Assembly: GCA_963977185.1 (NCBI GenBank)
Contig: CAXBNV010000020.1
Coordinates: 1-26,697 of the forward strand
Direction of reading: 5' to 3'
DNA from: CAXBNV01 sp963977185
Lineage (GTDB): Bacteria; Pseudomonadota; Gammaproteobacteria; JAGOUU01
Length of the DNA stretch: 26,697 nt
Part shown: positions 16,515 to 25,374 of the stretch, in pieces
Numbering within the stretch: position 1 is the first letter of the stretch
Layout of the letters: every line of letters starts with the position of its first letter
Notes under the pieces: generated by a model
What the model was told of the DNA's origin: nothing
Databases searched by the model: none
Seen by the model: the letters and a program-made list of their open reading frames with translations, nothing else
Translations under genes and position numbers: made by a program

Positions 16515-18464
16515 TTATAGCTTATGCTTATTACTGGTGTCTTCTAAATCTGTTTCTCCATCACCACTGCTATCATCATCATCACTGCTACCATCATTAT
16601 CATCAGAGCTGTCTTCTAATTTTTTTGTTGCTAAATTATTATATTTAACTGGTTCTGCTTTCAGCAAATTACTATATAATATATCATCATCATCATCACT
16701 CATTAAACCAAGATGCCATAAATCTGCTGTAATATGGCTTGCTGTAATTTCTTGATAACTTATAATCTCTTTTGAAAAAACTTTTATCTCATCAGAATTA
16801 GCCTTTTTTAAATAACCTAACACTCGATCATTTAAAAATTGAATCCCTGAATCATAACTTTTATCAATAATCTTCTCTAAAGCATTTTTTGTTAAAGATG
16901 GATCATTCGATTTAGAAACTATAAACAATAAATCAAAGATTTTCTCTGATTTATTATCATCATATTTAAAATAATTAGAGTATAAATCTTTATTACGATA
17001 CATTTGACATATATAAGTTACTTTATCTGCTATATTATTTTTAACTCCTGAGATTATATTATCTTTACTTGGGTCAAAATCATCTATAATCGAATTTTTA
17101 AAAACTAGATATATGTTTTTCATCCATATATCATCCTTAATAACATTTTTTAAAATCCAAATACATTTAGCAAATCTTTTTGGATTATTTAAATCATACA
17201 TGTATTTTAGATATTTGTTAGTAAAAACCAATCTATCCTTTCCAGTATTAAAAATAGTTGCTCCTTTTATCATGCATAATCCTTTTGCCACATCTATAGG
17301 GTTTTTACATTTATCACAAATTTCATCAATAATTTTATTTTGTATATCAGTAGTTTTATCTTGAAAAAACTTTTCTATGATAAATATTAAATTAACTATA
17401 TTTTTATTACTTTCTGGATTCTCAATATTAATCATTGGTTTAATATACTTATTAACAAATTTAATCCTGCTGTTATCATCATTAATTTCTTCTGATTTAT
17501 GCAATATTGATAAAGTCTGAACAAGCTGAAAAGGATTGAGAGCGTCACAAATAACTTCTATAATTTTATTTTCTAATTCTAACGATTTACAAGGTAATAA
17601 CTTCATATCATATAATAACCAATTAATGCTTAACGCATAATCTTGCTTTAGTTGTTGTTTAAAATTTACTTTTAAATAATCTAAAAATAATTTTAGACTT
17701 TTATTAAATCGTCTATTTTCTAATAAACTAGATTTATCTGATTTATGAATTTTTAAGATAACTTTTTCAACATCTTGTAATATTAAGTCTATTTTTGGTG
17801 TTTTTTCTAAAGAATACAAAGTACTCCATTCTAACATATCACCTAATTCACCAGAGTACTTTTTATCATATGAATCTCTATAAAAGTCACGAGATGAGTC
17901 ATCAGAGTTCTGACTCAACATTTTGGGTACTGTTTTATTACTAACGTCCAAATTATCAGATAAATTAACTGATTCATGTAATGTATTATAAAAACTTACT
18001 GTTTTATCTGAAGATTTTGACTTTACTAAAACTTGTTTATTTAAAAAATCTTGAAGAAAACTATCATCTAATCTATCTTCAATAATAGCGGTATTTATGC
18101 TTTCAAATTTATCAAATTTATCATCTGTTTTCATAAAAAAAACAAAAAAAGAGTTATCAAGCAGGTTTTTATCTTCTAAATTTAACAAAACTTTTAATGC
18201 AATTTCAATCATTATGATGTTACTAGATAATGATAAAAATTCTTTGCTACTAAACAATTTTTCTATTTCAATATTATACTTTTTATATAATAATGGTATT
18301 CTTTTATATAATTTTAGAATATTTTCATCTTTAGTTTTACTTAAAATTTCTATAATATGACTCTTATTTAACCAATCAGATTCATAATTATTTTCTTCAA
18401 AATTATTATATAAGTCAGAAATAATCTTTGCTTGATTAAATATACTATTTATACCAAAAGCCAT
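16515..18464 (-). CDS. Unrecognised 649-residue protein with internal helical repeats and acidic C-terminus
   Basis: I do not recognise this protein. It has no signal peptide or membrane segment and looks largely alpha-helical, rich in Lys, Asp, Ile and Leu. Residues 300-376 and 377-453 resemble each other: KIIEVICDALNP versus KIIDEICDKCKNP, FVNKYIKPM versus FTNKYLKYM, then IFIIEKFF versus IWILKNVI. A weaker third copy runs from about 456 to 535. The C-terminus is strikingly acidic: DDDDD at 590-594 and a Ser/Asp-rich tract at 618-641, then the basic end NKHKL. It starts 8 bases after the small secreted gene upstream, so the two are co-transcribed. A helical solenoid for protein binding, perhaps an effector, is inference. 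A short perfect palindrome (16506-16519) covers its stop codon. Confidence 0.8.
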   Translation of the reverse strand: MAFGINSIFNQAKIISDLYNNFEENNYESDWLNKSHIIEILSKTKDENILKLYKRIPLLYKKYNIEIEKLFSSKEFLSLSSNIIMIEIALKVLLNLEDKNLLDNSFFVFFMKTDDKFDKFESINTAIIEDRLDDSFLQDFLNKQVLVKSKSSDKTVSFYNTLHESVNLSDNLDVSNKTVPKMLSQNSDDSSRDFYRDSYDKKYSGELGDMLEWSTLYSLEKTPKIDLILQDVEKVILKIHKSDKSSLLENRRFNKSLKLFLDYLKVNFKQQLKQDYALSINWLLYDMKLLPCKSLELENKIIEVICDALNPFQLVQTLSILHKSEEINDDNSRIKFVNKYIKPMINIENPESNKNIVNLIFIIEKFFQDKTTDIQNKIIDEICDKCKNPIDVAKGLCMIKGATIFNTGKDRLVFTNKYLKYMYDLNNPKRFAKCIWILKNVIKDDIWMKNIYLVFKNSIIDDFDPSKDNIISGVKNNIADKVTYICQMYRNKDLYSNYFKYDDNKSEKIFDLLFIVSKSNDPSLTKNALEKIIDKSYDSGIQFLNDRVLGYLKKANSDEIKVFSKEIISYQEITASHITADLWHLGLMSDDDDDILYSNLLKAEPVKYNNLATKKLEDSSDDNDGSSDDDDSSGDGETDLEDTSNKHKL

Positions 18465-18472
18465 AAAATATC

Positions 18473-18850
18473 CTAATAACTATTTTTTAAATTTACTCTA
18501 TAACAAAAAGTATTCTCTATACACAAATAATAATAATAAATAATTTTATTATTATTTGTTGTATATTTTTTTTCTAATAATGATGCCTTTATACTATCGT
18601 AACTAAAGCTATTAGTATGTTCTTTACATACTAAGTCATATTTACCTATTTGATACTTCTTATTTTGAGTACATCCGTAAAAATCAAAATTTGAATCTAC
18701 ATAAAGAACATTAAAACCAGAATCTAACAACTCTTCTTCAGTTCTTGAAAAACTTGTACTACTTTCACCATAACTTATTATACTGATTAATAAAGCACAT
18801 AATAAGACACAAAAATAATATACTCGCTTTATATCTATTAATTTATTCAT
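18473..18850 (-). CDS. Small secreted four-cysteine protein, paralogue of the next gene upstream
   Basis: This 125-residue protein has an N-terminal hydrophobic signal (about 10-28, ending near ISYG-ES). The mature part has Cys60, Cys75, Cys110 and Cys116. It aligns along its length with the 152-residue neighbour: RTEEELL...GF (36-46), FDFYGC, YQIGKYDLVC and YLCIENTFCYR. I know no named family with this pattern. It should be exported and disulfide-bonded in the periplasm or outside. Start ATG at 18850 has no clear Shine-Dalgarno. It precedes the 649-residue repeat protein gene by 8 bases. Confidence 0.78.
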   Translation of the reverse strand: MNKLIDIKRVYYFCVLLCALLISIISYGESSTSFSRTEEELLDSGFNVLYVDSNFDFYGCTQNKKYQIGKYDLVCKEHTNSFSYDSIKASLLEKKYTTNNNKIIYYYYLCIENTFCYRVNLKNSY

Positions 18851-18891
18851 GATTTATATCTTATTTATATATTTTTTTATATTATATTTGA

Positions 18892-19350
18892 TTACCATGG
18901 CTCTAATTTTCCTCTATAACAATAATAATTTTTAATGCATGCATAATGATAGCTTGTAGTAAGATCTAAATTCTTATGATAATGGTTTTTTCCATAAATT
19001 AAGACATCAACACATGAATGTCTTACTTGAAATCTATTTTCATCACAAACAAATTTATACTGACCCAGTGAGTATGCATAATTATGATAACATCCTCGAA
19101 AATTTACACATGGATGTTTATAAATCAAAGAGTATCCTTTACCTATCAAGTCTTCTTCTGTTCTTTCAGTAGATGGCTTAAAAAATCCTTCAGATGGACT
19201 AAAACTATGCTGTTGCCCTAAACCATATGGTGATAATGCATCAGGAGAAATCAATGCTACAAGCTGTGTTGAAAAACCAGAGATAAAAAATAACAATACT
19301 AGATAACAATATTTTTTATATTCTTTAAATTTAATTTTCATCAAACTCAT
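18892..19350 (-). CDS. Small secreted six-cysteine protein, paralogue of the next gene downstream
   Basis: The 152-residue product has a signal-anchor-like hydrophobic stretch (about 14-33). Its mature part shares a frame with the 125-residue neighbour: RTEEDL (63-68), VNFRGC (Cys87), QYKFVC (Cys102), HYACIKNYYCYR (Cys138, Cys144). The spacing between the first two shared cysteines (15) and between the last two (6) is identical in both proteins. It has an additional pair, Cys81 and Cys113, and a Pro/Ser-rich linker (35-60). ATG at 19350 is used; the ATG three codons further in is also possible. The gene is 41 bases upstream of its paralogue, suggesting local duplication. Confidence 0.78.
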   Translation of the reverse strand: MSLMKIKFKEYKKYCYLVLLFFISGFSTQLVALISPDALSPYGLGQQHSFSPSEGFFKPSTERTEEDLIGKGYSLIYKHPCVNFRGCYHNYAYSLGQYKFVCDENRFQVRHSCVDVLIYGKNHYHKNLDLTTSYHYACIKNYYCYRGKLEPW

Positions 19351-19436
19351 AATTCTTTTTATTTTTTTGTTAATTAAGATTGCAGCATATTGTATAGAAT
19401 ATATATCGACTTAAATAATTTTAAATTTACTTAAAA

Positions 19437-22403
19437 TTATTTAATTGAATAAAAATAAAGAAATAATAGCTCTGTATTAATAATGCTTTTTGGATCTAAA
19501 TTGAATTGTCTATAATTATTCTCAAAGGCAACTCTAACTAGATTTTTTTTGTCAATTTTTATTAAACTTAGTAGTAAATATTTAAAAACACTAGCTTTTT
19601 GCAATGAAGTTAAACTATTGTTATTACTAAATTTTAAAACTTGTTCAGCCGATGCGATAGCTCCATAATAGTTTTTATTTATAAAGTTATTAACAAAGTC
19701 TATGTAATCTTTTTTATCTTTAGATAATCTATTATAACAAGATCTTGTAACTATTTTGGGGATAATATTTTTACCTTGAGCTTCTGATAAATAATTTAAT
19801 ATTAATTTACTTGCATCAATAAAACCATTGAACCATTTTTCTTCAGAAATAATACAAATATTATTTTGTGGTAATAACAAAAAAAATTCACTTTTATTTA
19901 ATAAAGATGGATACAGCATAATGCCATTATATAAATTTTTAGCATCACTATATAATTTAGATTTTGTAAAATATATTGAACTAGTAATATCTTGATCTAA
20001 AATATCAACTCCTTCTAATTGAAATAATAAATTATTTAAATTTACATCTTTCATTTCACGTGCAATATCTTTATTGAAAATAGCTTTACCCGAATTTATC
20101 ATTACAACAGGCTTAAAATAAGAGTTAATGCCTTTTGATTTGCTAAGAAAAAAATTATTTAAACTATTTTTATTACCAGAATACCTTATTTTAATATCTT
20201 CTATATTTTTTATATCTGCTTTGTCTAAAAAATTTCTTAATTTCTCATTAGTAAATATTTTATTATTTATATCTGGAATTTTACTATTACTAGCTATAAC
20301 AATAAGATTATTTTCATTAATAAAATAGATATTATAATTTTTGAAATTTTCAGATATAGCATTAAAAATTTGGCTTAATAATTCATAATTATTATCTGCT
20401 ATATTAATTTTCTGAGCTAAAATACCATTAGCAGCCAGATGATTATTTGCTAACTTATAAAACTCTGTTGTAAAAATAAAACTATTTTCTTGAAAGTATG
20501 AATGACTATATTCTGTGGCTATGACATTGTACTTTTTATCTATAACTCGCAAATAATTAATAATATCTGAAATAATTATATTACTTCGTTTATCTTGGTA
20601 AGTATTTTTTACTTTATCTCCAAATAAAAGAGCTCCTTTAACAACACCTGGTTCAATTTCTATTATGTCTAAATTTTTTAACTCTTTATCAAGTAAAAAT
20701 AAACTTGATGTAAATCCTGAACCAAATCCTATGTTCATGATATTAGATATATTAGAATTTATTCCTAAAATTATTGCTGAAAAAAGAATAGATTCTACTT
20801 CATCTTTATTTAATTTATTCTCATTCTCTATAACTTCTCCTGCAGAAAATGGCATCCCATTTTTTAAAAAACTAACACTTTCTATTATTGTACTTACAGG
20901 TCCTTTTTGTGGATCGTATTTACGTGATAACATTTTTTTAGATTGAATTTGAACTGTTGAATCACGCCCATCATAATTAAAATAATTATAAAACCCTTGC
21001 TCTTGACTACTTGCAAATCCTGACATCATAAGATTAGGATTAAATCTGACCCAGGTTAAAGCATAAAAAAATAATACTACAATAAATAAAAATAAAACTA
21101 GATTTTTTTTATCAAAAAAACTTTTTAAACATAAAAATAAAATAAATCCTGCAGTTAAATTTATAAAAATAGATAAACATAATAAGAATTTCAAACCTAA
21201 ATAGACTAACCCTACACTGTATGAAAAAATAACTCCAAATATAACTCCTAGAATAACAAACGAGTAAACATTTCCAACCGCGCTCTCTATGGCTTTATCT
21301 TTTAAGGTTATAATTGTAATACCTGGTAAAATTACTCCTGCAAAAAAACAAGCTGGAAGAATATTAATTAAAATTATAAAATAACTAGAAAAGATATAAA
21401 GTTTATATCCTGAATCAGTACTGTCAACGGCACTTTTTAAAAATTCTATTAAGATAAAATTATAATTATGAAAAATAAAACCAACTAAAGATAATGCACT
21501 AATAATTAAATACAATCTAGCAATGTTTTTTATAGATTTATTAATAAAACAAGAATTATATCTAAAAAATAAAGAGCCCATTGCAAAACTTAAAAAGAAA
21601 CAACTTATGATAATAGCCTTAATTTGTACAGTGCTTCCTAAAACAATTTCAAAAAATCTAAACCAACTAATAAAATAAATAGATAAAAATAATCCTGTTA
21701 AAAACACACTAAGTAGTAATATGTTTATTTTTAATTTACTGTTTTTTATATCTACTTTCAAATCTATATTATTATTTTTAAATTTAAGATCGACTTGAAA
21801 TTTATAACATAATTGAAAAAAAGATATCATTAAAACTAATGAAATAACTGTTAAGACATTTGCAATAATTAATATAAAAGAAAGCTCATAATTAGCGACT
21901 AAATAAAAAAATATTATTAAAACACTCGTTGCAATTCCTAAATAATGTATAAAATATGATCCATATAATAAATGCTCATAATTAGTAATATTTTTTTTAA
22001 TCACACTGTTAATGGCTAAAGGAAACAAAATACCGAATAAAACACCAAATAAGAATAAAATTATTATAGATATGCTAGCTTGATATACATAATCTATACT
22101 GTTATTTTGAACAATATATTGAAATATAACCTTAGACAATGTAACGAAAATTAAAAGTGAAATTTGTGTATATACAAAAAATTTCAACGGGTATTGATAT
22201 TTAGAAAGAAACCTTGTTGTAACTTGAGAGCCTATAAATATACCAAAAAAGATAGATATTAATATTATAGATTTATAGAAAGATGTATAACCTAAAATGA
22301 ACTGAGCAAAGTCATATAAAGTGTAACCATATAAAAAACAAGTTATGCTTAATAGAAAAACAGCTAAATAATAAATTGGTAAAATCTTATTAACTCGCAT
22401 CAT
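19437..22403 (-). CDS. Fused membrane (MFS-like) / spermidine-synthase-like protein
   Basis: This large 988-residue protein matches the architecture of the 'fused MFS/spermidine synthase' group. Residues 1 to about 450 contain many hydrophobic segments (roughly 12-14). A YDGRDSTVQIQ-type strand (about 472-484) follows, then a Rossmann-type domain with GFGSG at 559-563, the acidic IEIEP (581-585), SDIINYL (612-618) and ATEYSHSYF (629-637). A further ~280 C-terminal residues are helical and TPR-like. In true aminopropyltransferases the last motif is DSSDP-like with a catalytic Asp; here it is TEYSH, so classical spermidine synthesis is doubtful. It heads a minus-strand run of four genes and has a long-range inverted repeat before its start (22409-22485). 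The real function is unknown. Confidence 0.85.
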   Translation of the reverse strand: MMRVNKILPIYYLAVFLLSITCFLYGYTLYDFAQFILGYTSFYKSIILISIFFGIFIGSQVTTRFLSKYQYPLKFFVYTQISLLIFVTLSKVIFQYIVQNNSIDYVYQASISIIILFLFGVLFGILFPLAINSVIKKNITNYEHLLYGSYFIHYLGIATSVLIIFFYLVANYELSFILIIANVLTVISLVLMISFFQLCYKFQVDLKFKNNNIDLKVDIKNSKLKINILLLSVFLTGLFLSIYFISWFRFFEIVLGSTVQIKAIIISCFFLSFAMGSLFFRYNSCFINKSIKNIARLYLIISALSLVGFIFHNYNFILIEFLKSAVDSTDSGYKLYIFSSYFIILINILPACFFAGVILPGITIITLKDKAIESAVGNVYSFVILGVIFGVIFSYSVGLVYLGLKFLLCLSIFINLTAGFILFLCLKSFFDKKNLVLFLFIVVLFFYALTWVRFNPNLMMSGFASSQEQGFYNYFNYDGRDSTVQIQSKKMLSRKYDPQKGPVSTIIESVSFLKNGMPFSAGEVIENENKLNKDEVESILFSAIILGINSNISNIMNIGFGSGFTSSLFLLDKELKNLDIIEIEPGVVKGALLFGDKVKNTYQDKRSNIIISDIINYLRVIDKKYNVIATEYSHSYFQENSFIFTTEFYKLANNHLAANGILAQKINIADNNYELLSQIFNAISENFKNYNIYFINENNLIVIASNSKIPDINNKIFTNEKLRNFLDKADIKNIEDIKIRYSGNKNSLNNFFLSKSKGINSYFKPVVMINSGKAIFNKDIAREMKDVNLNNLLFQLEGVDILDQDITSSIYFTKSKLYSDAKNLYNGIMLYPSLLNKSEFFLLLPQNNICIISEEKWFNGFIDASKLILNYLSEAQGKNIIPKIVTRSCYNRLSKDKKDYIDFVNNFINKNYYGAIASAEQVLKFSNNNSLTSLQKASVFKYLLLSLIKIDKKNLVRVAFENNYRQFNLDPKSIINTELLFLYFYSIK

Positions 22404-22408
22404 AATGA

Positions 22409-22485
22409 TATTTTAGGCCATTTAATTAATTTAATTTATATCTAATTATATAATATTAGTATAATTCATTAAAAAGCCTAAAATA
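22409..22485. repeat. 10-bp inverted repeat with 57-base spacer in the leader of the fusion gene
   Basis: TATTTTAGGC (22409-22418) is exactly complementary to GCCTAAAATA (22476-22485). One arm ends five bases before the ATG at 22403. In mRNA of that gene the two arms could pair and hide the initiation region. The distal arm also lies just after the upstream 83-residue gene (stop at 22517) and is followed on the minus strand by a T run, so a role as terminator element is an alternative. Confidence 0.5.
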
Positions 22486-22516
22486 AAATTATAAATAACC
22501 TTTTAAATTATTTTGA

Positions 22517-22768
22517 TTATTTTCTGCTTATTCTTGTTTTTTTAGTAACATTAACTTCTTCGGATTTTTGATAAGACTCTGGTTCTTTTTTTGATTGTCT
22601 ATTATAAAAATGATTTAAAGTACCAAAGTCATCTCTTGTAGGAGCATCTTTACTAGCTAACTTTTGATCACATCTTTTTTTATAATTATTAAAACTCAAA
22701 CATTCAGTATATTGAGTTGTAGATAAAGGCTCTGGTTTCTTAATTTTTTTTTGATTTGTAGGTTGCAT
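22517..22768 (-). CDS. Small charged hypothetical protein (83 residues)
   Basis: I do not recognise it. It is hydrophilic throughout, without signal peptide or membrane segment, has two cysteines (23 and 33) and a Lys/Arg-rich C-terminus (TKKTRISRK). It is accepted as real because AGGAG lies at 22782-22786, 13 bases before the ATG, one of few strong ribosome-binding sites here, and because it fills a gap between a divergent transporter gene and the next minus-strand gene. A weak promoter (ATAACA, 17 bases, TATAGT on the minus strand) lies within 22790-22860. It looks disordered; a nucleic-acid-binding or effector-like role would be a guess. Confidence 0.6.
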   Translation of the reverse strand: MQPTNQKKIKKPEPLSTTQYTECLSFNNYKKRCDQKLASKDAPTRDDFGTLNHFYNRQSKKEPESYQKSEEVNVTKKTRISRK

Positions 22769-22894
22769 AATAAATAACAGTCTCCTAGTGATTTTAAAAA
22801 TTTAATGATTTAAATAAAAACTATACAAAACATATAGACATCTGTTATAAATTTATATAGATTAAGTAGTTTAAATTATTATAAACACAAAGGC

Positions 22895-24247
22895 ATGCCT
22901 AGTAAATCTCCCAAGGAAAGTTGGTCATCCAAAAAATCTTTTATCTTAGCTGCAACAGGCGCTGCCGTAGGACTTGGCAATATATGGAAGTTTCCATATA
23001 TGGCTGGAGATAATGGCGGTAGTGCATTTGTCATAATTTATTTAATATGCGTTGTTTTCATTGGACTACCTATTATGATGGCCGAAATTATTTTAGGTAA
23101 ATGCGGCTGTAAGAACCCAATAGATACAATGAAAAACCTTGCTATAGAAGCAAAAGCAACTCCTATGTGGCGCTATACTGGCTGGATAGGCTCTTTATCC
23201 TTATTATTAATACTATCTTTTTACAGCGTTGTTTCTGGATGGTCTATTTTTTATTTATTAAAAACTTCTGTTGGTTTTTTTAATAACAAAACTCCATATG
23301 AGATTACAGAATATTGGAATACTTTTTTACAATCTCCTTTAAATTTATTAATTTGGCATAGTCTTTTTATGTTCATTACTATGTATGTAGTAGCAAAAGG
23401 TGTAAAAAATGGCTTAGAAAAAGCATCAAATATTTTAATGCCAGCCTTATTTGTCGTTTTAATATTACTTGCCATCTATTCATCAGCAACTGGAGATTCA
23501 AAAAAAGCACTTAACTTTTTATTTAGTTTTGATTACCATAAAATAACCCCTAGTTTAATTATTGATGCTCTTGGACATGCTTTTTTTACCTTAGCTCTTG
23601 GAGCTGGATGCATGCTGGTATATGGAGCTTATTTACCTAAAAAAGTTACAGTCTCTGGTAGCGTTGTATCTATAGCTTTTTTAGATGTAATGGTTGCCTT
23701 TTTATCTGGTATGGCAATATTTCCTTTAGTATTTAAATATAATCTTACCCCTCAAGGCGGTCCTGGATTAATGTTTGAAGTATTACCTATAACATTTGCT
23801 CAAATGCCATTTGGAAGCATTATAGGAACTTTTTTCTTCTTGTTATTACTATTTGCAGCATGGACATCATCAATATCTCTTGCTGAACCATTAGTCTTGC
23901 TTCTTATAGAAAAAGCTAAAATCTCAAGAAAAATATCTGCAATCATAGTTGGATGTACGGCATGGGTTATAGGTATAGGCTCTTTACTATCATTTAATTT
24001 ATGGTCTGATTATAAATTATTTGGAAAATGGACTATATTTTATATAAATACAGATTTAACTACTAACTTTTTACTACCAATTGGCGGTTTATTATTTTCA
24101 GTATTTGCAGGCTGGAAACTTAGTCAAATAAAAGCAAGAGAAGCTCTTGGTTTTCAAAAAGAATGGCAATATAAATCATGGTTATTTTTAGTAAAATATA
24201 TTGCTCCTATTGCTATTATATTAATTATAGCTAAGGCTGTGATCTAA
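22895..24247 (+). CDS. Na+-dependent amino-acid transporter, SNF/NSS family
   Basis: This inner-membrane symporter uses the sodium gradient to import amino acids (LeuT/MhsT/TnaT family). The first membrane segment has the family signature AAVGLGNIWKFPYMAGDNGG (23-42); Ala24 and Asn29 correspond to Na+-site residues of LeuT, and Lys32 stands at the position of the LeuT gate Arg30. The 450 residues suit the short, roughly 11-segment bacterial forms. The substrate cannot be told from sequence. The ATG at 22895 is nearly abutted by AAAGG (22889-22893), too close to be an ideal ribosome-binding site; no other start fits. It lies 35 bases before the next gene and may be co-transcribed with it. Confidence 0.93.
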   Translation: MPSKSPKESWSSKKSFILAATGAAVGLGNIWKFPYMAGDNGGSAFVIIYLICVVFIGLPIMMAEIILGKCGCKNPIDTMKNLAIEAKATPMWRYTGWIGSLSLLLILSFYSVVSGWSIFYLLKTSVGFFNNKTPYEITEYWNTFLQSPLNLLIWHSLFMFITMYVVAKGVKNGLEKASNILMPALFVVLILLAIYSSATGDSKKALNFLFSFDYHKITPSLIIDALGHAFFTLALGAGCMLVYGAYLPKKVTVSGSVVSIAFLDVMVAFLSGMAIFPLVFKYNLTPQGGPGLMFEVLPITFAQMPFGSIIGTFFFLLLLFAAWTSSISLAEPLVLLLIEKAKISRKISAIIVGCTAWVIGIGSLLSFNLWSDYKLFGKWTIFYINTDLTTNFLLPIGGLLFSVFAGWKLSQIKAREALGFQKEWQYKSWLFLVKYIAPIAIILIIAKAVI

Positions 24248-24282
24248 AATTAATGAAATTTTAACTAGCAAATCAAATTATA

Positions 24283-25374
24283 ATGACAGCTAATATTAAA
24301 ACTGAGTTTTTAAAAGCAAAAAATGGTGAGCTTGGATTAATTACTCTTAATAGACCTGAAGCATTAAATGCATTAAATTTTGAAATGATATCTAGAATAT
24401 CAGATTTTCTTAACCAATCGGAAAATAACAATAACTGCTTTGCTATTGTAATTCAAGGTCTTGGAGAAAAAGCATTTTGCGCAGGCGGTGATATAAAGTC
24501 TGTATATTTAAATGGCAAAGAAAAATCTAAAATTTCTGCTGAATTTTTTAATCTTGAGTATGCAATGAATACTCAAATTTATAATTTTAAAAAACCTTAT
24601 ATTGCCCTACTTCATGGTATTACTATGGGTGGTGGACTTGGAGTATCAATTCATGGCTCTCACAAAATATCATCAAATAACTTAACTCTAGCAATGCCAG
24701 AAACTGGAATTGGTTTTTTCCCAGATATAGGCGGAAGTTTCTTTCTATCAAGAATTGCTAATGAAATAGGAATATATTTAGGACTAACAGGAGATAGAAT
24801 TGGCTATCTAGAAAGCCTTTATATAGAACTAATTAATTACACGGTAGACAAAAATTATTTTAATAATATTATAAATGACTTATTAAATATTGATATAAAT
24901 AATAAAACAACAAATCAAAATATAAACTCGTTAATCAATGAAATTATTATAAAATATCAACCAAAAATATCTCAAGATTTTTTGTATAATAATAAATTAC
25001 ATAATTATAAAAATATCATTAAAGAATGTTTTTCTCATAATACAATTCCAGAAATTATTAATGCTCTTTTATTATATTTAAAAAAAACCAAGAACAGTCT
25101 TGAGCTAAAATTTATAAATCAAACCATAAAATCTCTTAAAACTAAATCCCCAACAAGCCTTGCGATAACATTAAGATTATTAAAACTTGGTAAAAAATTA
25201 AGTTTTAATGAATGTATGAAACTTGAACATAAAGTAGCTACTGCTTTTTTAAACAGCAATGACTTTTATGAAGGTATACGAGCTTCTGTTATAGACAAAG
25301 ATAATAATCCTAAATGGGATGAGTTTGATTATAAAAATATTGAAGAATATTATAAAAAATATCATATTAATTAA
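24283..25374 (+). CDS. Enoyl-CoA hydratase/isomerase family, likely 3-hydroxyisobutyryl-CoA hydrolase
   Basis: This 363-residue crotonase-fold enzyme is longer than ordinary enoyl-CoA hydratases (~260) and fits the 3-hydroxyisobutyryl-CoA hydrolase group of valine breakdown. The oxyanion-hole motifs are FCAGGD (65-70) and HGITMGGGLG (111-120). The motif MPETGIGFFPDIGGSFFL (138-155) with Glu140 and Asp148 is characteristic of the hydrolases. The region after residue 170 is Asn/Lys/Ile-rich and divergent, as expected from genome bias. It follows the amino-acid transporter by 35 bases, which would suit a role in amino-acid use, but the pathway genes are not in the window. A 14-bp A/T hairpin covers its stop codon. 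Confidence 0.88.
   Translation: MTANIKTEFLKAKNGELGLITLNRPEALNALNFEMISRISDFLNQSENNNNCFAIVIQGLGEKAFCAGGDIKSVYLNGKEKSKISAEFFNLEYAMNTQIYNFKKPYIALLHGITMGGGLGVSIHGSHKISSNNLTLAMPETGIGFFPDIGGSFFLSRIANEIGIYLGLTGDRIGYLESLYIELINYTVDKNYFNNIINDLLNIDINNKTTNQNINSLINEIIIKYQPKISQDFLYNNKLHNYKNIIKECFSHNTIPEIINALLLYLKKTKNSLELKFINQTIKSLKTKSPTSLAITLRLLKLGKKLSFNECMKLEHKVATAFLNSNDFYEGIRASVIDKDNNPKWDEFDYKNIEEYYKKYHIN

Noticed and set aside
16506..16519. Palindrome TATAAC-CT-GTTATA as terminator for ruvX or the opposing gene
   Set aside because: A two-base loop is too tight for a hairpin and no T run follows directly; it is mentioned only as a palindrome over a stop codon.
16515..16529. C-terminal KHKL as an ER-retention-like signal
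   Set aside because: It lacks the acidic-Glu-Leu pattern of KDEL-type signals, and the protein has no signal peptide.
20128..20328. Plus-strand hydrophobic open frame inside the fusion gene
   Set aside because: It is a shadow of the long minus-strand frame, with no ribosome-binding site or family resemblance.
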